From Streptomyces sp. NRRL F-4489 (lineage in GTDB: Bacteria > Actinomycetota > Actinomycetes > Streptomycetales > Streptomycetaceae), in contig NZ_LLZI01000266.1 of NCBI RefSeq assembly GCF_001509485.1, positions 1-33,211 of the forward strand: DNA of 33,211 nucleotides, in the 5' to 3' direction. Below are positions 7,876 to 15,451 of the stretch, piece by piece. The notes under the pieces were generated by a model. The model worked only from the letters and a program-made list of their open reading frames with translations, was not told where the DNA came from and made no database searches. Every line of letters begins with the position of its first letter. Within the stretch, counting starts at the first letter, position 1. Made by a program: the position numbers and the translations under genes.

Positions 7876-7952
7876 CGCGCTGATGTACTGACGCGCTGAT
7901 GTCCTGGCGGGGGTGGGCGGCCGGGGCGGGCGGAAGCCCCGCCCCCGCCCGG

Positions 7953-8720
7953 CTACGGCAGCGTCAGCACCCGCGGCCCCTCGTCCGTGATCGCGACGGT
8001 GTGTTCGAAGTGGGCGGCGCGGCTGCCGTCGAGGGCGCGCAGGGTCCAGCCGTCGGGCGCGGTGGTGTAGTGGCCGGTGCCGCCGGCGATGAACATCGGC
8101 TCGATGGCGATGACCAGGCCGTGGCGCAGTACGTAACCGCGGCCCGGGCGGCCGTCGTTGGGGACCGCCGGGTCCTCGTGCATGGACCGGCCGATGCCGT
8201 GCCCGCCGAAGTCCTCGGGGATGCCGTAGCCGGCCGCGCGGCCGATGCTGCCGATGGCGTGGGAGACATCGCCCATCCGGGCGCCGACCACGGCCGCCGC
8301 GATGCCCGCCTCCAGGGCCCGCCGGGTGGTCTCCAGCAGCCGCCGGTCCGCGGGCCGTTCGGTGCCCACGGTGAAGCTGGTGGCCGCGTCCCCGGCCCAG
8401 CCGTCCACGATCGCGCCGCAGTCGATGCTGACCAGGTCGCCGTCGCGCAGCCGGTAGCCGTCCGGGACGCCGTGCACGATCGCGTCGTTGACGGACACGC
8501 AGAGCACCGCGGGGAAGGGGGTGGGGGCGAAGGAGGGGCGGTAGCCGAGGAAGGGCGAGGTGGCGCCGGCCTCGCGCAGGACGGCGCGGGCCACCTCGTC
8601 CAGGTCCAGCAGGCGCACGCCCGGCGCGGCCGCGGCCCGTACGGCCGCCAGCGCGTCCGCTACCACCCGGCCGGCCACCCGCATCGCGTCCAGCGACGCG
8701 TCGGTCTTGATCTCCACCAT
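7953..8720 (-). CDS. map: Type I methionine aminopeptidase
   Basis: A 255-residue enzyme that removes initiator methionine from nascent proteins in the cytoplasm. All metal ligands are present: D100 (VSIDCGA), D111 (GWAGDAATSF), H174 (GGHGIGRSMHEDP), E207 (AIEPMF) and E239 (FEHTVAI). The conserved H83 and H181 are also there. There is no N-terminal SH3-binding or zinc-finger extension. GGAGGA (8732-8727) is 6 nt from the ATG. Streptomyces usually carry several map genes, including one in the ribosomal-protein region, so this one is probably an accessory copy. It is divergent from the XRE regulator, with operator-like repeats between them. Confidence 0.94.
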   Translation of the reverse strand: MVEIKTDASLDAMRVAGRVVADALAAVRAAAAPGVRLLDLDEVARAVLREAGATSPFLGYRPSFAPTPFPAVLCVSVNDAIVHGVPDGYRLRDGDLVSIDCGAIVDGWAGDAATSFTVGTERPADRRLLETTRRALEAGIAAAVVGARMGDVSHAIGSIGRAAGYGIPEDFGGHGIGRSMHEDPAVPNDGRPGRGYVLRHGLVIAIEPMFIAGGTGHYTTAPDGWTLRALDGSRAAHFEHTVAITDEGPRVLTLP

Positions 8721-8766
8721 CGGTCTTCCTCCCCAGTACGCGGCCCGCCTCGTTGGCGCCGCCTTG

Positions 8767-8808
8767 CCGGTATTTGTTTACCGGTATTTGTTTACCGGTA
8801 TTAGTATC
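8767..8808. promoter_or_regulatory. Three tandem 14-bp operator-like repeats between map and the XRE gene
   Basis: Units CCGGTATTTGTTTA (8767-8780), the same again (8781-8794) and CCGGTATTAGTATC (8795-8808). Neighbouring units create two overlapping perfect inverted repeats CCGGTA-N6-TACCGG (8767-8784 and 8781-8798). The block is very AT-rich for this genome. It overlaps the promoter of the XRE gene and lies 47-88 nt upstream of map, so a regulator bound here could control both. Confidence 0.75.
8802..8807 (+). promoter_or_regulatory. -10 box of a leaderless promoter for the XRE regulator
   Basis: TAGTAT lies inside the third operator repeat and 7 nt before the ATG at 8815, with no Shine-Dalgarno sequence. 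A protein bound to the repeats would block this promoter. Confidence 0.6.
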
Positions 8809-8814
8809 ACGGGC

Positions 8815-9102
8815 ATGGTGCGGACTCCACTGACCCCTTGGGAACGCGAACGCGGTGAGCGGCTGGGCGCGCTGCTGCGGGCGGCGCGCGGCGAGCGGAG
8901 CATGGTCGAGGTCGCCGCGGCGGCCGGCCTCTCCGCCGAGACGCTGCGGAAGATCGAGACCGGGCGGGCGCCGACACCGGCGTTCTTCACGGTCGCCGCG
9001 CTCGCCGGGACGCTCGGGCTGTCCCTGGACGAGGTGGCCGCGCTGGCCGCCCCGCCGGAGGCGCCCCCGGGCGCGGCCGGGCACGGCAACGCGGCGGCCT
9101 GA
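8815..9102 (+). CDS. Small XRE-family helix-turn-helix regulator
   Basis: A 95-residue regulator consisting of one helix-turn-helix domain. The Cro/cI-type domain spans about residues 14-75: ERLGALLRAARGERSMVEVAAAAGLSAETLRKIETGRAPTPAFFTVAALAGTLGLSLDEV. A short Ala/Pro-rich tail follows, and there is no ligand or protease domain. The start is fixed by the -10 box 7 nt upstream. The three repeats overlapping its own promoter suggest autorepression, and probably control of the divergent methionine aminopeptidase. No toxin gene is linked, so an antitoxin role is not supported. Confidence 0.88.
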   Translation: MVRTPLTPWERERGERLGALLRAARGERSMVEVAAAAGLSAETLRKIETGRAPTPAFFTVAALAGTLGLSLDEVAALAAPPEAPPGAAGHGNAAA

Positions 9103-9193
9103 CCGCGTACGCGGGCCGGGCGCCGTGGCCCCGTACGCCACGGGGCGTCCGCGCACACCCCTCGCCCGCGCCGACCCCCGTACGTACGAACGC

Positions 9194-9230
9194 CGAAGGC
9201 CGGCCCCCCGGGGTGGGGAGCCGGCCTTCG
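9194..9230. terminator. Bidirectional hairpin between XRE and terD
   Basis: Perfect 11-bp arms CGAAGGCCGGC (9194-9204) and GCCGGCCTTCG (9220-9230) around a 15-nt loop, between two convergent genes. Confidence 0.75.
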
Positions 9231-9274
9231 TCAGGCGCCGGTGGGCGGGGTGGCCCGGGCGGGCCGGGCGTCGG

Positions 9275-9850
9275 TCAGACGTTGACGCCGAAGTCCTGGG
9301 CGATGCCGCGCAGGCCGGAGGCGTAACCCTGGCCCACGGCGCGGAACTTCCACTCCGCGCCGTTGCGGTACAGCTCACCGAAGACCATGGCGGTCTCGGT
9401 GGCGGCGTCCTCGCTGAGGTCGTAGCGCGCGATCTCGGCGCCGCCGGCTTGGTTGATGATGCGGATGAAGGCGTTCCGCACCTGGCCGAAATTCTGGCCG
9501 CGGTTCTCGGCGTCGTAGATGGAGACCGGGAAGACGATCTTCTCGATCTCGGCCGGCAGGGCGCCGAGGTTGACGTTGATGGACTCGTCGTCGCCCTCGC
9601 CCTGGCCGGTGGTGTTGTCACCGGTGTGGACGATGGTCTGGTCCGGCGTCGACTTGTTGTTGAAGAAGATGAAGTGCTGGTCGGAGTGGACCTTGCCGGA
9701 GGCGTTGACCGCGATGGCGCTGGCGTCGAGGTCGAAGTCCGTGCCCGTGGTCGTGCGGACGTCCCAGCCGAGGCCGACCGTGACGGCGGTCAGGCCCGGC
9801 GCCTCCTTGGTGAGCGAGACGTTGCCGCCCTTGGACAGGCTTACAGCCAT
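9275..9850 (-). CDS. terD: TerD-family calcium-binding stress protein
   Basis: A 191-residue cytoplasmic protein that matches TerD over its whole length: MAVSLSKGGNVSLTK, TAVTVGLGWDVR, DFDLDASAIAV, HFIFFNNKSTPDQTIVHTGDNTTGQGEGDDE, FPVSIYDAENRGQNFGQVRNAFIRI and FGELYRNGAEWKFRAVGQGY. The acidic clusters D-F-D-L-D and GDNTTGQGEGDDE are the known calcium-binding parts. TerD proteins are linked to tellurite and general stress responses. In Streptomyces they affect calcium handling and differentiation, and many paralogues occur. This copy stands alone without other ter genes. GAGGAAAGGG upstream (AAAGGG at 9863-9858, spacing 7) supports the start. Confidence 0.93.
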   Translation of the reverse strand: MAVSLSKGGNVSLTKEAPGLTAVTVGLGWDVRTTTGTDFDLDASAIAVNASGKVHSDQHFIFFNNKSTPDQTIVHTGDNTTGQGEGDDESINVNLGALPAEIEKIVFPVSIYDAENRGQNFGQVRNAFIRIINQAGGAEIARYDLSEDAATETAMVFGELYRNGAEWKFRAVGQGYASGLRGIAQDFGVNV

Positions 9851-10134
9851 GGGATGTCCCTTTCCTCTTCGCGTCGGTGATGCGGTGATACCGGAGGTGC
9901 GGCGGGCGCGCCCGGGAGCGGAGCCGCCGTCATCCGCTTCAACGCCTCGGAGTGACCGGGTGGTTCCCCCTCGCTTTACTTTCTTTGCCCAATCCTGATG
10001 CGGGGGCCGGAGGTGGGCGCCGGTCGCCCCGGCCCCGGCCGCCCGGGCGCCGCCGCCCCGGTCCGAAGGCGCCGGCCGGCCACCGCCGGGAAAACCGAGG
10101 TGACGGGCGGCCGGCGGCGCGGGATCATGGGGGC

Positions 10135-10563
10135 ATGTCCGGGCCCTATGTCATCCGCGGTGCGGTCGTCCTGCCGGAGGCCGAGCTGGTCTGGCGGTTC
10201 TCCCGCTCCTCCGGCCCGGGCGGCCAGCACGTCAACACCAGCGACAGCCAGGTCGAGTTGCGCTTCGACCTGGCGGCGACGAACGCGCTGCCCCCGGTGT
10301 GGCGGGAGCGGGCGCTCGAACGGCTGGCGGGCCGGCTGACCGACGGTGTGCTGACGGTACGGGCCTCCGACCACCGCTCCCAGTGGCGCAACCGCGAGAC
10401 CGCCGCCGTACGGCTGGCCGCGCTGCTCGCCGAGGCCACCGCGCCGCCGCCCAAACCGCGCCGCAAGACCCGGATCCCGCGCGGTATCAACGAGCGCCGG
10501 CTGCGCGAGAAGAAGCAGCGCGGCGAGACCAAGCGGGGCCGCACCGGCCGCGATTGGACCTGA
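10135..10563 (+). CDS. arfB: Peptidyl-tRNA hydrolase ArfB (YaeJ), ribosome rescue
   Basis: A 142-residue codon-independent release factor. The domain-3 GGQ motif is at residues 29-31 in SRSSGPGGQHVNTSDSQVELRF. A strongly basic C-terminal tail (PPPKPRRKTRIPRGINERRLREKKQRGETKRGRTGRDW) is the part that enters the empty mRNA channel of stalled ribosomes in this family. Length is normal for ArfB and too short for RF1/RF2. The ATG at 10135 has only a G-rich stretch before it. GATCAT (10123-10128), 6 nt upstream, may be a weak -10 box, so a leaderless message is possible. In-frame codons further upstream encode a low-complexity Pro/Arg stretch and are not part of the family. Confidence 0.93.
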   Translation: MSGPYVIRGAVVLPEAELVWRFSRSSGPGGQHVNTSDSQVELRFDLAATNALPPVWRERALERLAGRLTDGVLTVRASDHRSQWRNRETAAVRLAALLAEATAPPPKPRRKTRIPRGINERRLREKKQRGETKRGRTGRDWT

Positions 10564-10685
10564 CCGGCGGGCGCCAACCGGCCGCGCGCCGTCCCGGACA
10601 CGCGTCCCGGCCACCCCCGCACCGCTCCACCCCCTGGAACCCCGCCCCCCCAGCCCACCCTCAGGCCCCAGCCCACCCGCACGCC

Positions 10686-11297
10686 CTACCCCAAATGCCG
10701 GTACTTCCCCCGGAAGTACATCAGCGGCCCCTCGTCCTCGTCCGCCGTGGCGGAGGCCAGGACGCGGCCGATGACGAGGGTGTGGTCGCCCGCCACCACC
10801 CGCTGCTCGGTGCGGCACTCCAGCGCCGCCAGCGCCCCGCCGATGAGCGGCGCCCCGGACGCTTCGCCCCGTACGGATGGAATGTCCTGGAAGAGTAGTC
10901 GGTCGCTGATGCGCCCCTTCATCGCGAATCGTCCCGCTACGTGCCGTTGGCGCTCCGCCAGTACCGAAACGGCCCACAGCGGCTGCTGCGCCAGCAGGTC
11001 GTCCATCCGCGAGTCGTTGCGAACGCTCACCATCACCAGCGGCGGATCGAGCGACACCGAGAGGAAGGCGGTGGCCGTCATGCCGACGTCCTCACCGCGC
11101 GCTCCGGCGTCCGGATCGTGGGCGGTGACCAGCACCACTCCGGCGGCGAGGCGGGACAGGGCGGCGCGGAACTCGTCGTCACTCACACCGACAGCATGCG
11201 CGATCGGCCCGTCGCCCGGCACGGCGGCGAGGGCGACGGTGGGTGCGGTGGCGGCGGAGCCGGCGGCCGGAGCGGTGGCAGGAGTCTTCGTGAACAC
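10686..11297 (-). CDS. Flavin reductase family protein
   Basis: A 203-residue protein of the FMN-binding split-barrel flavin reductases. The first 40 residues are Ala/Thr/Pro-rich and not conserved. The domain starts at about SDDEFRAALSRLAAGVVLVTA. It continues with DVGMTATAFLSVSLDPPLVMVSV (flavin site), WAVSVLAERQRHVAGRFAMKGRISDR, LIGGALAALECRTEQRVVAGDHTLVIGRVL, and a C-terminal PLMYFRGKYRHL. Relatives supply reduced FMN or FAD to two-component monooxygenases. No monooxygenase is adjacent, so the partner is unknown. The GTG at 11297 lies 7 nt after TAGCGT, which favours a leaderless start there; a GTG at 11186 is the alternative short start. Confidence 0.87.
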   Translation of the reverse strand: MFTKTPATAPAAGSAATAPTVALAAVPGDGPIAHAVGVSDDEFRAALSRLAAGVVLVTAHDPDAGARGEDVGMTATAFLSVSLDPPLVMVSVRNDSRMDDLLAQQPLWAVSVLAERQRHVAGRFAMKGRISDRLLFQDIPSVRGEASGAPLIGGALAALECRTEQRVVAGDHTLVIGRVLASATADEDEGPLMYFRGKYRHLG

Positions 11298-11304
11298 GCC
11301 ATGA

Positions 11305-11310
11305 ACGCTA
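11305..11310 (-). promoter_or_regulatory. -10 box of a leaderless promoter for the flavin reductase
   Basis: On the reverse strand TAGCGT (11310-11305) lies 7 nt before the GTG at 11297. There is no Shine-Dalgarno sequence. Confidence 0.5.
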
Positions 11311-11505
11311 ACGCCGCCCCGCCCGGCCGCGCATCGGGCCCCGGGACCACCCGCGCCCTAGGTCCGAGGGACGAGGTTGCCGCCACGCATGGCCCCCCGG
11401 TGGTCGGCGCACCCCCGCCCTTCATCCGGAATTTGCTTTCCGGAAGTTTTCGGACGCCCGCCGGACGCCGTCCGCGCGCCTGGTCACAGCACCGGTCGGC
11501 GATCC

Positions 11506-11540
11506 GTAACGACCCGTGACAGATTGTGACTTGAGTCACA
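11506..11540 (+). promoter_or_regulatory. Crp-type site within a phased GTnAC cluster upstream of cdgB
   Basis: TGTGA-CTTGAG-TCACA (11525-11540) matches the classical Crp consensus TGTGA-N6-TCACA exactly, and also the form GTG-N6-GNCAC reported for S. coelicolor Crp. GTnAC motifs also occur at 11506-11510, 11516-11520 and 11526-11530, exactly 10 bp apart, and at 11535-11539. GTAAC-N5-GTGAC (11506-11520) has the half-site spacing of a BldD box, although its centre fits that consensus poorly. The Crp site ends 15 bp before the TTGACC hexamer, which is a class I activator position. Confidence 0.6.
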
Positions 11541-11578
11541 TGGGCCGGTAATTGTTGACCCTGTGTACCGAGTGAACA

Positions 11579-11599
11579 GCTCACTGTGATTCAGTGAGC
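11579..11599. promoter_or_regulatory. Palindrome in the cdgB leader
   Basis: Perfect 8-bp arms GCTCACTG (11579-11586) and CAGTGAGC (11592-11599) around TGATT. It lies 61-82 nt before the cdgB start, so it could be a second operator or a hairpin in the 5' leader. Confidence 0.45.
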
Positions 11600-11660
11600 G
11601 TGGAATCGGACGACAAAGAAATCGGTGGAGTTGCTGTCGAGGTCTCAGGGAGAGCGAGCG

Positions 11661-13331
11661 ATGGAGACCGAGTCGGAGCCCTATGTCCGTCTTGCGACCC
11701 TGCGGCAGCTGCACCAAGTGGTCGCCGAACTGAACACCGCCCGCAGCCTTGCGGACACCCTGCAGTCCGTCGCCGACGGGGCGATCGTCGGGCTCGGCTA
11801 CGAGCTCGCCGCGGTCAACCTCGTACGGCCGGACGGCGATCTCGTGGTCGCCGCGGTGGCCGGGAGCGCGGGCGCGGAGGCGCTGATGGCCGGGCGGGTG
11901 GGCTCGCGCGCCTCCTGGGAGCGGCGGCTGTCCATGGGGGAGCGCTGGGGCGAGCTGTGCTTCATCCCGTACACCGAGGGCTGGGTGCTGGACGACGACG
12001 ACGTCCCGCAGTGGCACACCGCCGGGCCGGCGCCGCGCTTCCCCGACGAGTGGCATCCGATGGACCGCCTCTTCGCGCCGATGTACACCGCCGCCAACGG
12101 CAGCGGTGAACTCCTCGGCGTGCTCTCCGTGGACCGCCCGCGCAACGGGCGCCGCCCCGGCCCCTGGGGGCAGGAGGCGCTGCAGATGTACGCGTTCCAG
12201 TCCGCCATCGCGATCAGCAACGCCCGGCTGCGCGCCAACATGCAGCGCGCCCTGGTCCGCCTGGAGCGCGAGCAGCAGGCGCTGCGGGCCAGCGAGGAGA
12301 GCTTCCGGCAGGCGTTCGAGTACGCGCCGAGCGGGATGGCCGTCGCCGAGATGGGCGGCGACCAGCACGGGCGGCTGCTGCGCACCAACGACGCGCTGTG
12401 CCGGCTGCTGGGCCGCCCGGCCTCCGCGATGCGCCGGCTGTCGTTCTCCGACATCTGCCACCCCGACGACATCGGCACGCTGCTGCGCACCTCCGCCGAG
12501 GGCGGCCGGGCCGAGCTGCGGCTCCTGCGCCGGGACGGCTCGTACGTGTGGGTGTCGCTGCGCAACTCCGTCGTCGCCGACACCGCCGACGGCCCCCGCT
12601 TCCTGCTCACCCACGTCGAGGACATCGAGGAGCGCAAGCGGCACGAGCTCCAGCTCGCGCACCGGGCCAGCCACGACTCGCTGACGGGGCTGCCGAACAG
12701 CGCCGAGCTGCGGGCCCGGCTCTCCGCCCGGCTGTGCTCGCGCCCGCCGAGCGCGCTCGCCGACGCCTACGCCTCCTCGGGCACCGACCCGCGGACGGGG
12801 CAGGGCCCGGAGCCGTTCGACGGGCTCGACGGCTTCGAGGGCGAGCCGCCCCGGCCGGTGCCGCTGGGCGCCCTGCCGTTCGACCACCACGTCCACCTCT
12901 CCGCGCCCGGCGACGGCGCGGAGGACGACGGCGCCAAGGGGCTCGCGGTGCTCTTCTGCGACCTGGACGGCTTCAAGTCGATCAACGACCGCTTCGGGCA
13001 CAACACCGGCGACGCGGTGCTGATCGAGGTCGCCCGCCGGCTGACCAGCGGCGTCCGCGACGGGGACACCGTCGCCCGGCTCGGCGGCGACGAGTTCGTG
13101 GTGCTCGCCGACGGGCTCGGCACCGCTGACGCCGAGGACCTCGCGGTCCGGCTGCGGAACGCGATCATCCCGCCGATCCGGGTGGAGGGCCGGGCCGTCC
13201 GGGTCGGCGCCAGCTTCGGCATCGGCTGGGCGAGCTGCGGGATGACCGCCGAGGAGGTCCTGGAATCCGCCGACCAGCGGATGTACGTCGAGAAGCGGCG
13301 GTCGAAGGCGGGCCGGCGGGCGGCCGGCTGA
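11661..13331 (+). CDS. cdgB: Diguanylate cyclase CdgB (GAF-PAS-GGDEF)
   Basis: A 556-residue soluble enzyme that makes cyclic di-GMP from two GTP. A GAF domain (about 10-190, ARSLADTLQSVADGAIVGLGYELAAVNLV) is followed by a coiled linker and a PAS/PAC domain (about 212-330, SFRQAFEYAPSGMAVAEMGG to THVEDIEERKRHE). The GGDEF domain starts with HDSLTGLPN (338-346). GGDEF is intact at 475-479, and an RxxD inhibitory site (R466-D469) lies five residues before it, so the enzyme should be active and product-inhibited. There is an insertion of about 55 Pro/Asp-rich residues between LTGLPN and CDLDGFKSIND (D434). CdgB is a known BldD target that influences Streptomyces development. The ATG at 11661 has AGGGAGAG upstream; a GTG at 11625 is in frame but has a poorer site. 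Confidence 0.93.
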   Translation: METESEPYVRLATLRQLHQVVAELNTARSLADTLQSVADGAIVGLGYELAAVNLVRPDGDLVVAAVAGSAGAEALMAGRVGSRASWERRLSMGERWGELCFIPYTEGWVLDDDDVPQWHTAGPAPRFPDEWHPMDRLFAPMYTAANGSGELLGVLSVDRPRNGRRPGPWGQEALQMYAFQSAIAISNARLRANMQRALVRLEREQQALRASEESFRQAFEYAPSGMAVAEMGGDQHGRLLRTNDALCRLLGRPASAMRRLSFSDICHPDDIGTLLRTSAEGGRAELRLLRRDGSYVWVSLRNSVVADTADGPRFLLTHVEDIEERKRHELQLAHRASHDSLTGLPNSAELRARLSARLCSRPPSALADAYASSGTDPRTGQGPEPFDGLDGFEGEPPRPVPLGALPFDHHVHLSAPGDGAEDDGAKGLAVLFCDLDGFKSINDRFGHNTGDAVLIEVARRLTSGVRDGDTVARLGGDEFVVLADGLGTADAEDLAVRLRNAIIPPIRVEGRAVRVGASFGIGWASCGMTAEEVLESADQRMYVEKRRSKAGRRAAG

Positions 13332-13600
13332 GGCGGCCCCCGGCCCCCGGCACGGCCCCCGCACCGGCCCCGGCACGGGCGCCGGCCCGGTGCCGCGTAT
13401 CTCACACCGGCCGTGTCCTGCCTGGGCACGGCCGGTTCACCGGGTCGTAGTGATCTTGTGAGGACCGGGGACCGGCGTGGCCCGGTCCCGAGGGGGTAGG
13501 CTGCGCCGATGCGGCGCGGCGGCCCCGGAAGCCCGCGCGAAGCCCCGCGCACGTGTACGGACGCGCACAGGCGCGAGAGACCGCTTGGGAGTGACACGGA

Positions 13601-14491
13601 ATGACGGCCGGCAACAACGGCGCCGACACGCCGGAGAACGACGACCCCTTCGCCCACCTCTACCGCTCGGAGGGCGGCGAGGGCGGGACGGGTGCCGGCA
13701 CGGCGCGGCAGCCGGGCGTGCCGCGGACCTCCTACAACCAGGTGCGCACGGTCGGCCAGCGGCAGTACGGCACCCCGCCGGCCGCCCCCCAGTACGGCCG
13801 CCAGAACCCGCATTACGCCGCCCCCGAGACGCTGCCCGGCGGCCCCGCCGGCGACCGCGCCCGCCCGGTGCCCGCGGCCCCCGCGCCCCGCAAGAGCCGC
13901 AACGGCCTGCTGATCGGCGCGGTCGCGGTGGTCGCGGTGGTCTGCATAGGCATCGGCGCGGCCATGCTGACCAACAGCGACGGCGACAAGGGCGGCACCG
14001 CGCAGAAGCCGGGCCCGGCGCCCGCCGACTCGGTCAAGCCCAGCGGCAAGCCCTCCACCAAGCCCACCCCGGGCGCCCTCCCCAAGGACGACGCGGGCGC
14101 GCTGCGCCTGGACGGCGGCGCGATCACCGCCACCGACATCCCCGGCGCCCGCACCGCCAGCGGCTCCTACGTCACCGGCATGACCACGCCCGGCGCCTCG
14201 GCCACCTGGACCCTGGACGTCGAGGCCGCCGGCCAGTACAAGCTCTGGGTCGGCTACGGCGTGCCCGGCAAGGACGCCAACCTCACGCTGAACATCAACG
14301 GCCAGGCGCTGTCCCGGCCGATAAGCCTGCACAACTTCGCACACGCCCCCGAGGGCGCCTGGGACAAGGGCTGGACGAAGTCCTGGTCGTACGTCCAGCT
14401 CAACAAGGGCACCAACACCATCAAGCTGTCCTGCGAGAGCGGCAACCAGTGCGAGGTCAACCTCGACCAGGTGTGGCTCGCCCGCTCCTGA
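13601..14491 (+). CDS. Membrane-anchored protein with C-terminal carbohydrate-binding module
   Basis: A 296-residue bitopic membrane protein. Residues 1-95 are a disordered cytoplasmic part rich in Pro, Gly, Tyr and Gln (RTSYNQVRTVGQRQYGTPPAAPQYGRQNPHY). One transmembrane segment follows near 101-123 (LLIGAVAVVAVVCIGIGAAML). After an extracytoplasmic Pro/Lys/Ser linker comes a beta-sandwich of the CBM6/CBM35 type (about 160-296): GGAITATDIPGARTASGSYVTGM, ATWTLDVEAAGQYKLWVGYG, LNKGTNTIKLSCESGNQCEVNLDQVWL. No catalytic domain is present, so it probably binds a cell-wall or extracellular glycan. The ATG has GGGAG (13587-13591) 9 nt upstream. The position directly after cdgB appears conserved in Streptomyces, as I recall. 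Confidence 0.85.
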   Translation: MTAGNNGADTPENDDPFAHLYRSEGGEGGTGAGTARQPGVPRTSYNQVRTVGQRQYGTPPAAPQYGRQNPHYAAPETLPGGPAGDRARPVPAAPAPRKSRNGLLIGAVAVVAVVCIGIGAAMLTNSDGDKGGTAQKPGPAPADSVKPSGKPSTKPTPGALPKDDAGALRLDGGAITATDIPGARTASGSYVTGMTTPGASATWTLDVEAAGQYKLWVGYGVPGKDANLTLNINGQALSRPISLHNFAHAPEGAWDKGWTKSWSYVQLNKGTNTIKLSCESGNQCEVNLDQVWLARS

Positions 14492-14524
14492 CGCGAGCGG
14501 AAACCCCCTGAGACCGGCCCGCGG

Positions 14525-15451
14525 CTACGCCCCCGGCCGGTCCGTGACCGTCACGCGCGGCAGCAGGTCCTCGTAGACCGCGGGGTCGAACTCGCCGGCG
14601 GCCGGGGCGCGTACGGTCGCGGCGGACAGGGCCACCGCGCGGCGCAGCCGGTCGGGCCAGGGGAGGCCCTCGACGAGTCCGGAGAGCAGGCCGGCCACCG
14701 CGGAGTCGCCGGCGCCGGTGGGGTTGCCGGCGAAGCGGCGCGGCGGGGCGGCCTGCCAGGCGCCGTCCGCGGTGACCGCGAGTATCCCGTCCGGGCCGAG
14801 CGAGGCGGCGACCGCGTGCGCGCCGCGGCGGCGGGCGTCCCGGGCGGCGCGCAGCGGCTCGGTGGAGCCGGTCAGCGCGGCGAGCTCCCCGGCGTTGGGC
14901 TTGGCGAGGTCGGGGCGGGCGGCCAGGCCGCGGCGCAGCGGTTCGCCGCTGGTGTCGAGCAGGACCGGGACGCCGGCCGCGCGGGCGGCGCGGGTCAGCC
15001 GGGCGTAGACGTCGACCGGCACGCCCGGCGGCAGGCTGCCGCAGAGCGCCACGGCCTCGGCGCCGGGCAGCAGTTCGCGGTAGGTGGCCAGGAACGCGTC
15101 CCATTCGGCGGGGGAGACGGTCGGGCCCGGTTCGTTGAGCTGGGTGGTGTCGCCGGTGGTGGTGTCCACGACGGCGACCGTGCGGCGGGTGGCGCCGCCG
15201 ACCGGGACCAGCGCGTCGGTGACCGCGCTCTCCTGGGCGAGCAGGGCGCGCAGCGCCTCGCCGGTGCCGCCGCCCGCGAAGCCGGTGGCGACGGTGCGGT
15301 GGCCGAGCGCGGCCAGCACCCGGGCGACGTTCAGGCCCTTGCCGCCGGGGCGTTCGGTGGCCTCGGTGACGCGGTTGGTGGCGTGCGGGTGGAGCCGGGG
15401 GACGCGGTAGGTGAGGTCCAGGGCGGCGTTCAGCGTGACCGTGAGGATCAT
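14525..15451 (-). CDS. PfkB-type sugar-phosphate kinase (1-phosphofructokinase family)
   Basis: A 308-residue ribokinase-fold kinase of the 1-phosphofructokinase/tagatose-6-phosphate kinase branch. It opens with MILTVTLNAALDLTYRVPRL, the typical start of this branch. It has the substrate signature RPGGKGLNVARVLAALG near residue 34 and CGSLPPGVP in the middle. The C-terminal anion-hole and catalytic-base motif is NPTGAGDSAVAG with D249. GGAGG (15463-15459) is 7 nt from the ATG. It follows nagA on the same strand after 197 nt, so it may belong to the amino-sugar unit or have its own promoter. A linked fructose phosphotransferase gene is absent, so fructose-1-phosphate is not assured as the substrate; tagatose-6-phosphate is an alternative. 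Confidence 0.88.
   Translation of the reverse strand: MILTVTLNAALDLTYRVPRLHPHATNRVTEATERPGGKGLNVARVLAALGHRTVATGFAGGGTGEALRALLAQESAVTDALVPVGGATRRTVAVVDTTTGDTTQLNEPGPTVSPAEWDAFLATYRELLPGAEAVALCGSLPPGVPVDVYARLTRAARAAGVPVLLDTSGEPLRRGLAARPDLAKPNAGELAALTGSTEPLRAARDARRRGAHAVAASLGPDGILAVTADGAWQAAPPRRFAGNPTGAGDSAVAGLLSGLVEGLPWPDRLRRAVALSAATVRAPAAGEFDPAVYEDLLPRVTVTDRPGA

Larger units (their letters stand above)
11298..11660. other. Intergenic control region between flavin reductase and cdgB
   Basis: A gene-free stretch of 363 bases. It holds the flavin reductase -10 box near its left end. In the right half there is a phased GTnAC cluster with a Crp-like site (11506-11540), a TTGACC -35-like hexamer at 11555-11560, a perfect 8-bp-arm palindrome at 11579-11599, and the AGGGAGAG ribosome-binding site of cdgB at 11647-11654. 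No good -10 box is visible for cdgB. Confidence 0.55.

Noticed and set aside
7873..7902. Direct repeat TGACGCGCTGATGT at the end of the SGNH hydrolase gene
   Set aside because: A single short duplication just at and after the stop codon, with no further copies, most likely a slippage event without function.
8815..9102. XRE gene as antitoxin of a toxin-antitoxin pair
   Set aside because: The neighbours are a complete methionine aminopeptidase and TerD. No small toxin-like gene is adjacent.
4867..9621. Very long open frame on the reverse strand (over 1500 codons)
   Set aside because: It lies across several well-supported genes on both strands, mostly antisense or out of frame, and encodes low-complexity Arg/Pro/Ala. 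This is a usual by-product of high GC.
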